From an uncultured Prevotellaceae bacterium (GTDB taxonomy: Bacteria; Bacteroidota; Bacteroidia; Bacteroidales; Bacteroidaceae), in the NCBI GenBank assembly GCA_947166155.1, contig CAMVDC010000007.1:1-40631 (forward strand): 40,631 nt of DNA, in the 5' to 3' direction. Positions 14,679 to 25,621 of the stretch are shown here, piece by piece. The translations under genes and the position numbers were made by a program. The notes under the pieces are model-generated. The model saw only the letters and a list, made by a program, of their open reading frames with translations. It made no database searches and had not been told where the DNA came from. Numbering within the stretch: position 1 is the first letter of the stretch; each line of letters opens with the position of its first letter.

Positions 14679-16846
14679 AAAAAGACACATTGCGCGACAG
14701 CCTTAAATACTATTTTGGTTTCGACACTTTCAAGGGCGACCAAGAAGCAATCATTCGTAATCTCATGTCGATGCACGACACCTTCGTCCTGATGCCTACA
14801 GGCGGGGGAAAGTCGCTGTGCTATCAGTTGCCGGCCCTGCTCATGGAGGGTACAGCCATTGTTATTTCGCCGCTTATTGCGCTCATGAAAAACCAGGTTG
14901 ATGCCATAAAACATATAAGCGATGACGACAACGTGGCCCATTTCATCAATTCTTCGCTCAACAAGGCAAGCATCACAGCGGTGAAGGCCGACATCAAGGC
15001 AGGACGGACCAAGTTACTGTATGTAGCACCCGAGTCGCTCACCAAGCCCGAATATGTGGAGTTTCTCAAGACTATCAAAATATCGTTTTATGCTATCGAT
15101 GAGGCCCACTGTATATCGGAGTGGGGACACGACTTCCGACCCGAGTACCGACGTATACGCCCGATAATAAACGAAATAGGCAATGCTCCTGTCATAGCAC
15201 TTACTGCCACTGCTACCGACAAAGTCAGAATCGACATAAAGAAGAACCTCAACATCCTTGATGCAAAGGAATTTAAATCATCGTTCAACCGACCGAACCT
15301 TTACTATGAAGTGCGTCCTAAGACCAAGGATGTGGACAAGGACATCATAAAATACATAAAGACACATGCCCACCAGAGTGGCATCATCTACTGCCTCAGC
15401 CGCAAGAAAGTGGAGGAATTGGCCGAAGTGCTCAAGACCAACGACATTAAGGCTGCCGCCTATCACGCAGGCATGGATTCGGCAGTGCGCACAGCCACTC
15501 AAGACGATTTCATCATGGAACGCATCGACGTAATCGTTGCCACCATAGCTTTTGGAATGGGTATCGACAAGCCCGACGTGAGGTTTGTCATACACTATGA
15601 TATACCAAAGAGCCTTGAGGGTTATTATCAAGAGACGGGACGTGCCGGACGTGATGGCGGTGAGGGCCGATGCATAGCCTTCTACAGCCATCGTGACCTT
15701 CAAAAGTTGGAGAAGTTTATGGAGGGAAAGCCCATCGCGGAGCAAGACATAGGTCGCCAACTGCTGAAGGAGACTGCCAACTACTGCGAGTCGTCGGTGT
15801 GCCGACGCAAGTTGCTCCTACATTATTTTGGCGAGGAATACAAGCCATCGAACTGTGAGAACTGCGACAACTGTCTGCATCCCAAGACTCCGGTCGATGC
15901 TACGAATGAATTGCAACTGGTCCTCAAGACCATACAAGCCACTAAGGAGAACTTCAAGGCAGAGTATATCACCGACATCCTGCTTGGTAATAGCACCGAC
16001 ATGATAGAGGCCCATAAGCATCATTTGCTGCCTACGTTTGGTGCAGGTGCCAACCATCCGGCGGCGTTCTGGAATGCCACGCTGTCGCAAGCTATGATTG
16101 AGGGTTACATACATAAGGATGTCGACAACTACGGATTGCTGAAACTCAATCCGGCAGGTAAACGCTACATCAAGAGCCCTGTTGAATTCACAATAGTGGA
16201 GGATGTAAGTTTCAACGACGACAACTATCCCGACGAGTCGGCAGCCACGGGTGCTCTCGACGAGACCCTCCACTCGATGCTCATCGACCTGCGTCGTCAG
16301 TTGTCGATAAAGTACGATGTGCCACCTTACATCATATTCCAGGATCCGTCGATCAACGCTATGACTACGTTCTATCCCATCACGCTCGAGGAGTTGCAGA
16401 ACATACCAGGCGTGGGTGCGGGCAAGGCAAAACGCTACGGACAGCAGTTTGTCGACCTCATCCGCAAGCACTGTGAGGAGAACCACATAGAGCGACCGGT
16501 GGATATGCGTGTGCGCACCGTGGCCAACAAGTCGTTGACCAAAATCAGTATCATACAGAGCATCGACCGCGGAGTGATTCTCGACGACATAGCCATGGCC
16601 AAGGGTCTCGACTTCGATGAGTTGCTCTCCGAGATGGAGTCGATTGTCTATAGTGGTACGAAACTCAATATCGACTATTTCATCGACGAGGAAATCGATG
16701 AAGACAAGGTGGAGGAAATCTACGACTACTTCCGCGGAAGCGACACCGACGACCTCGATACCGCGATGCGCAACCTCTCGGACGATATATCGGAAGAAGA
16801 AGTGCGCCTCGTGAGGATTAAGTTCATTTCCGAACTTGCAAACTAA
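14672..16846 (+). CDS. recQ: ATP-dependent DNA helicase RecQ
   Basis: 3'-5' DNA helicase in recombination and repair of stalled forks. The helicase core has Walker A PTGGGKS (42-48) and DEAH (143-146). Motif VI is QETGRAGRDG. The RQC zinc site is seen in CRRKLLLHYF followed by the CENCDNC cluster. A HRDC domain lies near 545-610 with a helix-hairpin-like IPGVGAGKAKRYG. The 724 residues include an acidic C-terminal tail of about 100, as in other Bacteroidales RecQ. It is downstream of clpX, a conserved neighbour in this order. Confidence 0.95.
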   Translation: MKKKDTLRDSLKYYFGFDTFKGDQEAIIRNLMSMHDTFVLMPTGGGKSLCYQLPALLMEGTAIVISPLIALMKNQVDAIKHISDDDNVAHFINSSLNKASITAVKADIKAGRTKLLYVAPESLTKPEYVEFLKTIKISFYAIDEAHCISEWGHDFRPEYRRIRPIINEIGNAPVIALTATATDKVRIDIKKNLNILDAKEFKSSFNRPNLYYEVRPKTKDVDKDIIKYIKTHAHQSGIIYCLSRKKVEELAEVLKTNDIKAAAYHAGMDSAVRTATQDDFIMERIDVIVATIAFGMGIDKPDVRFVIHYDIPKSLEGYYQETGRAGRDGGEGRCIAFYSHRDLQKLEKFMEGKPIAEQDIGRQLLKETANYCESSVCRRKLLLHYFGEEYKPSNCENCDNCLHPKTPVDATNELQLVLKTIQATKENFKAEYITDILLGNSTDMIEAHKHHLLPTFGAGANHPAAFWNATLSQAMIEGYIHKDVDNYGLLKLNPAGKRYIKSPVEFTIVEDVSFNDDNYPDESAATGALDETLHSMLIDLRRQLSIKYDVPPYIIFQDPSINAMTTFYPITLEELQNIPGVGAGKAKRYGQQFVDLIRKHCEENHIERPVDMRVRTVANKSLTKISIIQSIDRGVILDDIAMAKGLDFDELLSEMESIVYSGTKLNIDYFIDEEIDEDKVEEIYDYFRGSDTDDLDTAMRNLSDDISEEEVRLVRIKFISELAN

Positions 16847-16852
16847 TGCCAT

Positions 16853-16896
16853 CCTCCCCAACCTCTTTTTTGGGGGAGTAGGGGAGGAGGTTTTTT
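16853..16896 (+). terminator. recQ terminator
   Basis: CCTCCCC (16853-16859) pairs with GGGGAGG (from 16881), followed by six T. An inner alternative pairs CTCCCC with GGGGGAG. The 136 bp from here to 17032 are AT-rich and hold a TACTTTG-like box near 16972, a possible promoter for the next gene. Confidence 0.7.
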
Positions 16897-17032
16897 GTTA
16901 TTTATAACTTATTTAAGGCATACTTGTTAATTTTTATCGTTTTATGACTTAACAATTCCCATACTTTGTTGTATTACTTATATAATTACAGTTTCACAGA
17001 TTAAATCATTCAGAACTTTAGTAAAAGATGTT

Positions 17033-18220
17033 ATGAAGCAAAAGATCCTATTCCTAATGATAGCCTTGCTCCCTGTCATGACAGCATGGGCTGATGTTGG
17101 CGATGTGTTCACCGCTTATGGCTTTAAGTTTAAAGTCACGAGTGAAAGTCCGAAGACAGTCGAACTGACTCTTTTTGACCGTGTAAGGCCTTCGGGCACG
17201 TTGGTCATTCCCGCCACGGTTAACGGCTATTCAGTGACATCAATCGGCGAAAATGCGTTCCGTGCCTGCAGAGACTTGACCTCGGTCGGCATCCCAGTCA
17301 GCGTGACTTCCATTGGCAATTATGCATTCTGCTATTGCGCAGGCATTACCTCGCTCACGATTCCTCATAGTGTGTCACAAATCGGTGATTTCGCGTTTTT
17401 TAACTGCAACGGTCTGACCTCTGTTATCATTCCTGATGGTGTGAAAAGCCTCGGGACAGGAGCCTTTTCGGCCTGCATGGGCCTGAAATCTATTTCTATT
17501 CCACCCAGTGTGGTTAGTATTGGTTGGAATGCATTCGATGGCTGTCGTAGTTTGGTGTCGGTCTACATCCCCGAGGGCGTGACTTCCCTCTTTCAGACAT
17601 TTTTGAGCTGCTCCAGTTTGGAATCCATCAACGTGGCAGAAGGAAATGAGCATTACAAAAGTGTGGATGGTGTGTTGTTCGACAAAAACATGACAACACT
17701 TGTCAAGTATCCAGATGCAAAGAAATCAGAGAACTATATCATCCCGTCCAGTGTGACAACTCTCGACAGTTTGTCATTCAACCGCAGCTCGGGTTTGAAA
17801 GCCGTAACCATTCCTGCCAGTGTTACAGACATCAATCAGAGCACCTTATCAGCATGTTTTATTCTGGAATCCATTACGGTTGCAGCCGATAATAAGTATT
17901 ACAAGAGTGTGGATGGTGTGTTGTTCGACAAAGATATGACAACACTCATCCGGTATCCTGAAAATAAGAAATCGGCGACTTACACCATCCCTGCCGGTGT
18001 GACTACGATTGGCATTGCTTTTGTCAGATGCCCAGGCTTGACAACCGTAAATATCCCTGCAAGTGTGACTACAATCAAGAGTTTGGCCTTCTCGTGTGAT
18101 GACTTGACAACTGTAAACATTGCCGAGGGTTCGAAGTTGACAACTGTTGGCAGACTTGCATTTGATGGGTGCGAAAAACTGACACCTGTCAACTTCCCTC
18201 CAGGAGTGAAGCGACAATAA
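17033..18220 (+). CDS. BspA-type leucine-rich-repeat exported protein
   Basis: Exported protein of 395 residues with a cleavable signal peptide (about 1-20, ending WADV). About ten LRR_5 (BspA/TpLRR) repeats follow, of the pattern IPxSVTSIGxxAFxxCxxLTS. Such proteins mediate adhesion or host binding in oral and gut Bacteroidales. Two larger modules share SVDGVLFDK followed by MTTL (near 215 and 295); the DNA there is nearly identical over about 30 bp (17670 and 17912). It stops abruptly after a repeat (GVKRQ) and lacks a visible sorting domain, so a C-terminal truncation is possible. It lies between recQ and guaB, where I would not expect it. Confidence 0.82.
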   Translation: MKQKILFLMIALLPVMTAWADVGDVFTAYGFKFKVTSESPKTVELTLFDRVRPSGTLVIPATVNGYSVTSIGENAFRACRDLTSVGIPVSVTSIGNYAFCYCAGITSLTIPHSVSQIGDFAFFNCNGLTSVIIPDGVKSLGTGAFSACMGLKSISIPPSVVSIGWNAFDGCRSLVSVYIPEGVTSLFQTFLSCSSLESINVAEGNEHYKSVDGVLFDKNMTTLVKYPDAKKSENYIIPSSVTTLDSLSFNRSSGLKAVTIPASVTDINQSTLSACFILESITVAADNKYYKSVDGVLFDKDMTTLIRYPENKKSATYTIPAGVTTIGIAFVRCPGLTTVNIPASVTTIKSLAFSCDDLTTVNIAEGSKLTTVGRLAFDGCEKLTPVNFPPGVKRQ

Positions 18221-18265
18221 TGAATTACTTTCCTCGTATTTTGATAATTTAAACCAGTATTTAAT

Positions 18266-19090
18266 ATGTGTAAAAACCATTTTATTTCAGTGCTTGCAGC
18301 ATTGGTGCTGTGCGCTGCATCCGAATGTGTGGCACAGACGGAAAATCCGCGTGGAGTATATAAACTTATGACAATCACTGGCAAGCAAGGCGAGGTTGTG
18401 TCGCCGTACGACCAGTATAAGATATGTCTTGACAACGTGACACTGCATGCGAACGTGGTAAATGGCCTTGTTTATATTGGCAAAAACGATGCTATTGTAT
18501 TCAACTACACGGGGCCGGAACCGAAAACACCAGATGACAAGTCGTCGCTGATCTACGATAGCGATTCGCGTCGGTTTAAACTGAAGTGGTGGAGCGAATA
18601 CACCAATCATGACATTTTTCCCGATAACGACTGGTGTATAGAGCACTATGAGTCGGGGTACATGAACACCGCATTGAAGATTTTGCTCGACGAGGTTCAG
18701 AACCTGGGTGGCACCGACAAGAAGAACCCACTGATTGGGTTGTGGAAAAGGTTGGGAGCGGTCGAATCGTTGGAGAATGCAAAAAAGGAAATCGATGTAC
18801 TGAAGGCGAATGTGCAGGGCACTACAGAGACTTACATGAAGTTCACTACCGACCATGTGGTTGAAATATTCCTGAATACATCTTACCGTCAGTTGTCGGG
18901 CAGATCGGGCAATGTGGTTTATGAATCAAAAGAATCGGTCACTTTTTATAACCTTCGACAGTCGGTCACATGGATAGACAAGACCCACGTGGTTCTCGGC
19001 ATCCCTGTCAATTATAGGCTAGCATATATTGTGTATGAGCAAGTCACTCCCGACCGTCCGTTGTGGGACAGGTTCCTCTCTTTGTTCTGA
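18266..19090 (+). CDS. Exported protein of unknown function
   Basis: I do not recognise the family with confidence. The protein has 274 residues and a signal peptide ending near residue 24 (SECVAQ). Two halves begin similarly, GVYKLMTITG (about 30) and GLWKRLGAVES (about 156), each followed by beta-rich sequence. This may be a pair of small lipocalin-like (DUF4488-type) domains, an inference from pattern only. It starts 45 bp after the leucine-rich-repeat gene without an obvious promoter, so the two probably form one unit. A strong terminator follows. Confidence 0.65.
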   Translation: MCKNHFISVLAALVLCAASECVAQTENPRGVYKLMTITGKQGEVVSPYDQYKICLDNVTLHANVVNGLVYIGKNDAIVFNYTGPEPKTPDDKSSLIYDSDSRRFKLKWWSEYTNHDIFPDNDWCIEHYESGYMNTALKILLDEVQNLGGTDKKNPLIGLWKRLGAVESLENAKKEIDVLKANVQGTTETYMKFTTDHVVEIFLNTSYRQLSGRSGNVVYESKESVTFYNLRQSVTWIDKTHVVLGIPVNYRLAYIVYEQVTPDRPLWDRFLSLF

Positions 19091-19116
19091 CGCATGGCGA
19101 CAGTGTCCTGATGTAT

Positions 19117-19147
19117 GGCCGTTCTTCGTTGTGGAACGGCCTTTTTT
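19117..19147 (+). terminator. Terminator after the unknown exported protein gene
   Basis: GGCCGTTC (19117-19124) pairs perfectly with GAACGGCC (19134-19141) across a 9-nt loop, followed by TTTTTT. A second GGCCTTTTTTT lies just before the repeat array at 19175. Confidence 0.85.
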
Positions 19148-19174
19148 CATGTATGTATCGACAGGCCTTTTTTT

Positions 19175-19284
19175 GAGTGCGCACTTTCGGGCCTGTGAGT
19201 GCGCACTCTCGGGCCTGCGAGCGCGCACTCTCGGGGCTGCGAGTGCGCACTCGCAGAACGGAAAGTACGCGGTCGTCGGCCGAC
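19175..19284. repeat. GTGCGCA array B: five 22-bp units
   Basis: Units start at 19175, 19197, 19219, 19241 and 19263. The first four carry GAGTGCGCACTY or GAGCGCGCACTC; the fifth is diverged. The second half is close to TCGGGCCTGC. The array is the same family and orientation as array A at 8904. It begins about 28 bp after the terminator of the upstream gene and ends about 170 bp before the guaB promoter; 19285-19450 shows nothing else. Confidence 0.92.
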
Positions 19285-19451
19285 GGGCATTTGGCCGCTT
19301 TGCCGCAGAGGTGCTGACCGACACATGAAACTATGTTTCAACAACGACAAAAAACCTTGCTCAACATATAAAAAACATGTAATTTTTGTTAATAAATGAG
19401 GGCGCGGACCAGTTTCTGACTTGTAGATTTCGGCATGTGGAGAAAAAGTAG

Positions 19452-19459
19452 TAACTTTG
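19452..19459 (+). promoter_or_regulatory. guaB promoter -7 box
   Basis: TAACTTTG fits the -7 consensus and lies 26 bp upstream of the guaB ATG. The -33 element is not clear. Confidence 0.6.
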
Positions 19460-19467
19460 CACATTAA

Positions 19468-20967
<1,500 letters not shown>

Positions 20968-21064
20968 TGAACCTTGCCTAAACCATCAGACCCCTCATTA
21001 CTCCCCCCCCAAAAAAAGGGTGAGAGACAGGCCATTCGGATGGAAATGACTAAATAGTTAAATT

Positions 21065-21103
21065 GTAAATAAAAAGTAAATCGTAAATCCGTAAATCGTA
21101 AAT
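21065..21103 (+). repeat. GTAAATC short repeats in the PPIase leader
   Basis: GTAAAT occurs at about 21065, 21076, 21083, 21091 and 21098, roughly every 7-8 bp, ending 15 bp before the PPIase ATG. The trigger-factor leader has a similar run. It could be a leader-encoded regulatory or translation-enhancing segment, or just slippage. Confidence 0.6.
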
Positions 21104-21117
21104 AAACAGACGAGATT

Positions 21118-22542
21118 ATGAAGCTACTGAGATATTTCATTCTTAACGTATCGCTTTTCGCTCTCACATCGGCCGCAATGGCGCAATCCGACCCCGTGGT
21201 GATGACCATCGACGGCAAGGATGTGAAGTTGTCGGAGTTTGCTTACAGCTTCAAGAAAAACAACTCGGAAGGTGTCATCGACCGTAAGACTGTAGAGGAA
21301 TATGTGCCACTGTTTGTGAACTTCAAACTGAAAGTAGCCGCAGCCGAAGATGCAGGATACGACACCCTGGCCAGCATGCGAAGCGACCTGGCATCGTATA
21401 AAGAAGAGATGCTGCTGCCCACATTGCGCTACGAACCCTTTATCGAACAACAGGCACGCATCACCTACGACAACACCGCCAAGCGTTTCGGTGATGCCGA
21501 CGTGATGGTGGCAAGCCACATACTGGTGCTCATGAGTCCCAATGCCACCGCAGCCGAGCAGACGGCAGCCAAGGCACGAATCGACTCCATCTATCAGGCC
21601 CTGCAGGGCGGTGCCGACTTTGCAGAACTGGCACGCAAATGCAGCGACGACAAAGCATCGGCAGTGAGGGGCGGCAGCCTCGGACAGTTTGGCAAAGGCA
21701 TGATGATTCCCGACTTCGAGAATGCCGTATTCGCAATGCAGAAAGGCGACGTGTCGGCACCTGTGAAGACCACTGTGGGTTGGCACATCATACGCCTTGA
21801 GGACCGTCACCCCTTCGGAACCTACGAATACCACCACGACAACATCATCAAGTTTCTCGAAGAAAACGGCATACGCGAGGCATCGGCAAAATACATGATC
21901 GACTCGTTGGCACGTGCCGAAGGAGTAGAGCGCGAAGTGGTCATCGACCGCCTGTTCAAACAGCTGACAGCCAAGGATGAAGAACAACGCAACCTGGCAC
22001 AAGAGTACTACGACGGCAGCCTCATGTATGAAATATGCAAGAAGGAAATATGGGACCCCGCCGATGCCGACAGCATAGGGCGCGAAAGCTATTTCAAGAA
22101 AAACAAGAAACAATACAAATGGAGTTCACCGCGCTATCGTGGCATCATCATCTATGCTAAAGACCAGGCAACAGCCGATGCCGCACTCAAACTGCTGAAG
22201 AAAGAAAAGAACTACAAGCAGTGGGAAAAACTCTTGAGCCAGACATTCAATACCGACTCGGTGAAGAACGTGGTGACAGCTCAGGGACTCTTCACCCAAG
22301 GCCTCGACCCAACAGTCGACGCACTGGCGTTCAAACAGAATACCGAAGTGAAAAAACTGACCAACTACCCCGTGGCGGTGACCTACGGCAAGATGCTGAA
22401 GAAACCAGAAAGCATCGACGACGTGATAGGCGAGGTGAAGAACGACTACCGCATGGCAAAAGAGCAACAGTGGGTCGACACGCTGAGAAAGAAATACACC
22501 TACAGCGTAAACAACGACGTACTCAAGCAGTTGGAAAATTAA
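21118..22542 (+). CDS. Periplasmic parvulin-type peptidylprolyl isomerase
   Basis: Exported folding factor of 474 residues with a signal peptide ending near residue 22 (AAMAQ). The parvulin domain spans about 128-222: VASHILVLM, the ADFAELARKCSDD stretch, GGSLGQFGKGMMIPDFENAVFAM and GWHIIRLEDR are all recognisable. Flanking helical regions resemble SurA/PpiD chaperone arms. It catalyses proline isomerisation and probably chaperones outer-membrane proteins. It is followed after 37 bp by a second parvulin protein. Confidence 0.9.
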   Translation: MKLLRYFILNVSLFALTSAAMAQSDPVVMTIDGKDVKLSEFAYSFKKNNSEGVIDRKTVEEYVPLFVNFKLKVAAAEDAGYDTLASMRSDLASYKEEMLLPTLRYEPFIEQQARITYDNTAKRFGDADVMVASHILVLMSPNATAAEQTAAKARIDSIYQALQGGADFAELARKCSDDKASAVRGGSLGQFGKGMMIPDFENAVFAMQKGDVSAPVKTTVGWHIIRLEDRHPFGTYEYHHDNIIKFLEENGIREASAKYMIDSLARAEGVEREVVIDRLFKQLTAKDEEQRNLAQEYYDGSLMYEICKKEIWDPADADSIGRESYFKKNKKQYKWSSPRYRGIIIYAKDQATADAALKLLKKEKNYKQWEKLLSQTFNTDSVKNVVTAQGLFTQGLDPTVDALAFKQNTEVKKLTNYPVAVTYGKMLKKPESIDDVIGEVKNDYRMAKEQQWVDTLRKKYTYSVNNDVLKQLEN

Positions 22543-22579
22543 AAACGATACATAGTTGTTGAATCAAAACCAAACAAAG

Positions 22580-23965
22580 ATGTCAAAGACAAAGTGTGGC
22601 ACCCGCCAATCATTCCTCATCATGGCATTCACCCTGTTCTCGATGGCAGCATCGGCACAGTCGGGCAGCAATGTAATCGACGAAGTGATATGGGTGGTAG
22701 GCGACGAAGCTATATACAAATCGGAAGTGGAAAACGCACGCATCGATGCACAGATGCAAGGACACCGTTTCGACGGCGACCCCTACTGCATCATACCCGA
22801 AAACCTTGCCGTGCAGAAACTCTTCATACACCAGGCAGCACTCGACTCAATCGAAGTGACCGACGGCGAAGTGATGCAGCGAGTCGATATGACCATCGAC
22901 CGCTACGTGCAGCTGCTGGGCTCAGCCGAAAAGGTGGAGCAATACTTCAAAATGCCGATGTCGAAACTGCGTGAGCAACAGTTTGAAATCATCAAAAACC
23001 AAACACTCACGCAAAAGGTGCAGCAGTCGCTGATAGAAAACACGAAAGTGTCGCCGGCACAGGTGCGCAACTACTTCAAGGACGTGCCCGAGGACAGCAT
23101 ACCATTCGTCCCAACGACCTACGAAGTGCAAATCATGACGCGTGAACCCAAAATAAGCCAAGAGGAAATCGACAGGGTGAAGGGCGAACTGCGAAGCTAC
23201 ACAGAACGTGTGAATGCCGGTACTGCCAACTTCTCAACCCTGGCCGTGATGTATTCCGAGGACAAGGGAACATCCGTAAACGGAGGTGAGACCGGATTCT
23301 TGAGCCGTGGCGAGCTGGTTCCAGAGTTTGCTAACGTGGCATTCAACCTGACCGACACCAAGACCATCAGCAAGATAGTAGAGACGGAATACGGATTCCA
23401 CATCATCCAGCTGATTGAAAAGCGAGGCGACAAGGTAAATGTGCGCCACATACTGCTGAAACCCAAGGCAACCGACGAGGCAATCAACGCATGTGTCAAC
23501 TTCCTCGACTCGGTGAGCAACGAAATACGACGTGGCGAATACACATTCGAAGACTGTGTACCATACCTCTCCGACGACAAGAACACACGCAACAACTATG
23601 GAACCATCGTATATAAAGACCCCGATACTTGGGAGACATTCACCAAGATACAGATGGTAAACCTGCCAACCGAGGTGGCACGCAAGGTGGCAAACATGAA
23701 TATCGGTGAACTCTCGGCACCATTCATCATGACCAACCAGCAAGAACGTGAAGTGGTGGCAGTGGTGAAACTGAAGAACAAAATCAACGGCCACCGCGCA
23801 ACAATGAAGGACGACTATCAAGTGCTGCGCGACGTGCTTGTCGAGAAACTCAACGAAGAGAAGATAGAACAATGGATAAAGGAAAAGCAACGAACCACAT
23901 ACGTCAAAATCAACGGCGACTGGAACCACTGCGAATTCCAATATCCGGGATGGATAAAAGAATGA
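22580..23965 (+). CDS. surA: SurA-like peptidylprolyl isomerase
   Basis: Exported chaperone/isomerase for outer-membrane proteins, 461 residues. The signal peptide ends near SAASAQ. A SurA-type N-terminal domain (NVIDEVIWVVGDEAIYKSEVE) is followed by two parvulin-like domains: one about 170-270 with GGETGFLSRGELVPEFANVAF and YGFHIIQLIE, the second about 275-385. I start at the ATG at 22580; the frame is also open from a TTG at 22556, but the ATG gives a better signal peptide. Its stop overlaps a possible start of the next gene in ATGA. Confidence 0.87.
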   Translation: MSKTKCGTRQSFLIMAFTLFSMAASAQSGSNVIDEVIWVVGDEAIYKSEVENARIDAQMQGHRFDGDPYCIIPENLAVQKLFIHQAALDSIEVTDGEVMQRVDMTIDRYVQLLGSAEKVEQYFKMPMSKLREQQFEIIKNQTLTQKVQQSLIENTKVSPAQVRNYFKDVPEDSIPFVPTTYEVQIMTREPKISQEEIDRVKGELRSYTERVNAGTANFSTLAVMYSEDKGTSVNGGETGFLSRGELVPEFANVAFNLTDTKTISKIVETEYGFHIIQLIEKRGDKVNVRHILLKPKATDEAINACVNFLDSVSNEIRRGEYTFEDCVPYLSDDKNTRNNYGTIVYKDPDTWETFTKIQMVNLPTEVARKVANMNIGELSAPFIMTNQQEREVVAVVKLKNKINGHRATMKDDYQVLRDVLVEKLNEEKIEQWIKEKQRTTYVKINGDWNHCEFQYPGWIKE

Positions 23966-23991
23966 CAAACCACACCACAACCCTGCACACA

Positions 23992-25608
23992 ATGATGAAG
24001 CATAGGATACTTTTCGTGAGCATCCTGTGCTTTATGGTGTGTGTTGTGGCCAATGCCCAGGTGAAGTCAGGACGCAAGACCGATTCACGCATCTTCCTCA
24101 TACACTCCGACCTGCTGTATAAGACACCACGCGAAGGCAATGCAGAGATACTGGTTGGCAATGTGAAGCTGAGCCATGAAGGCATTTACCTCGACTGCGA
24201 CAGTGCCCGCTTCTATCGCGACGACAACTCATTCGATGCCTACGGACATGTCAAGATGGTGCAGGGCGATACACTGTCACTCGTCAGCGACTCTTTGTTC
24301 TACGACGGATTCGGCATGCAGGCACATGCCCGAGGCAATGTGGTACTGATACACAACAAGTCGAAACTGACAACCAACAAACTCGACTACGACCGAGTCT
24401 ATGGTGTGGGTATGTATATCGACGGCGGTACACTCTACGATGCCGACAATGTCCTCACCTCGTATTGGGGACAGTACACACTGTCGACACATGAGGCATT
24501 CTTTACCGACAACGTAGAACTCAACAATCCCAAGTTCAACCTTGTGTCCGACACCTTATATTATTATACAGACACAGAGTTTGCGAAGATAGTGACGCCG
24601 ACCAACATAACCACTGAAGATGGAACTTTCGTCTATGGCGAAGCCGGCGACTACGATACAAAGATGTCGCGCGCAAACCTGCTCAATCGCTCGTATATCA
24701 TCAAGGATATGCGAAAAATTATAGGCGACAGCCTCCACTACGACAAAACGACAGGCATAAGCGAGGCATTCGGCGACGTAATACTGACCGACGACGAGAA
24801 CCTCTGTGCGCTGAAGGGCAACTATCTGTGGTATGAAGAAGCAACAGGCAATGCATTGGCAACCGACAATGCAGTGGCAATGGAGTATTCCAGCCCCGAC
24901 ACTCTGTATGTGCATGCTGATACGTTGCGCATGTATACCTTCAACCTCGATACCGACTCGGTATATCGCAACCTGCATGCTTACAACCACGTGCGAATGT
25001 TCAGCAACGATGTGCAGGGAGTGTGTGACTCGATGGTTACACTCGAACTCGACTCGTGTACATATATGTATGGACAGCCGATATTGTGGAACGAGCAGCA
25101 ACAAGTGTTTGGCGAGGAAATACACGTTTACAACAACGACAGCACTATCGACTGGATACACATACTGCGCCAGGCAATGACCATCGAGCAACTCGATTCA
25201 GTCAGCTACAACCAGGTATCGGCACGCGAGATGATGTGCTACTTCAAGGATGGAGAACTGGAACACAACGAAGCGCATGGTAATGTGTACGTCACTTATT
25301 TTATAGAGGAAGACGACGGCTCGCGCCTGCTTGCAAACTACACCGAGACCTCACAACTCTTTCTTTACATGCAGGACAAGAAGGTGAACAAGATATGGAT
25401 GCCCAAAGCCCAGGGCACCATGTTCCCAACCATTATGCTACCAAACGACAAGCGCTATCACGCCAACTTTGCTTGGTTTGACTACATACGTCCTGTTGAC
25501 AAGGACGACATCTTTGTGTGGAGGGGAAAAGGCGAAGGCATGATGCTCAAGTCGACACCCATACGCAACTCACCACGTCAGAAACTATCGGACATAAAGG
25601 ATAATTAA
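23992..25608 (+). CDS. OstA/LptA-like lipopolysaccharide transport protein
   Basis: Exported protein of about 538 residues with OstA/LptA-type beta-jellyroll repeats. Examples are GNAEILVGNVKLSHEGIYLDCDSARFYRDDNSFDAYGHVKM and later copies such as GISEAFGDVILTDDENLCALKGNYLWYEEATGNALATDNA. This fold bridges LPS across the periplasm in the Lpt pathway, so it is a likely partner for LptB. The start is uncertain: 23962 (ATGA overlap with surA) or 23992, which gives a compact signal peptide MMKHRILFVSILCFMVC. I chose the second. Confidence 0.82.
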   Translation: MMKHRILFVSILCFMVCVVANAQVKSGRKTDSRIFLIHSDLLYKTPREGNAEILVGNVKLSHEGIYLDCDSARFYRDDNSFDAYGHVKMVQGDTLSLVSDSLFYDGFGMQAHARGNVVLIHNKSKLTTNKLDYDRVYGVGMYIDGGTLYDADNVLTSYWGQYTLSTHEAFFTDNVELNNPKFNLVSDTLYYYTDTEFAKIVTPTNITTEDGTFVYGEAGDYDTKMSRANLLNRSYIIKDMRKIIGDSLHYDKTTGISEAFGDVILTDDENLCALKGNYLWYEEATGNALATDNAVAMEYSSPDTLYVHADTLRMYTFNLDTDSVYRNLHAYNHVRMFSNDVQGVCDSMVTLELDSCTYMYGQPILWNEQQQVFGEEIHVYNNDSTIDWIHILRQAMTIEQLDSVSYNQVSAREMMCYFKDGELEHNEAHGNVYVTYFIEEDDGSRLLANYTETSQLFLYMQDKKVNKIWMPKAQGTMFPTIMLPNDKRYHANFAWFDYIRPVDKDDIFVWRGKGEGMMLKSTPIRNSPRQKLSDIKDN

Positions 25609-25621
25609 TCACAACATAACT

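Noticed and set aside
15818-16861. Minus-strand open frame opposite recQ
   Set aside because: Shadow of the recQ coding sequence; no family signature.
19029-19399. Open frames on both strands through array B
   Set aside because: Same artefact of a GC-rich 22-bp repeat; they also run through a strong terminator.
21001-21018. C8-A7 homopolymer as a phase-variation tract
   Set aside because: It is more than 100 bp upstream of the PPIase start and outside any visible promoter or coding sequence, so a switch role is unsupported.
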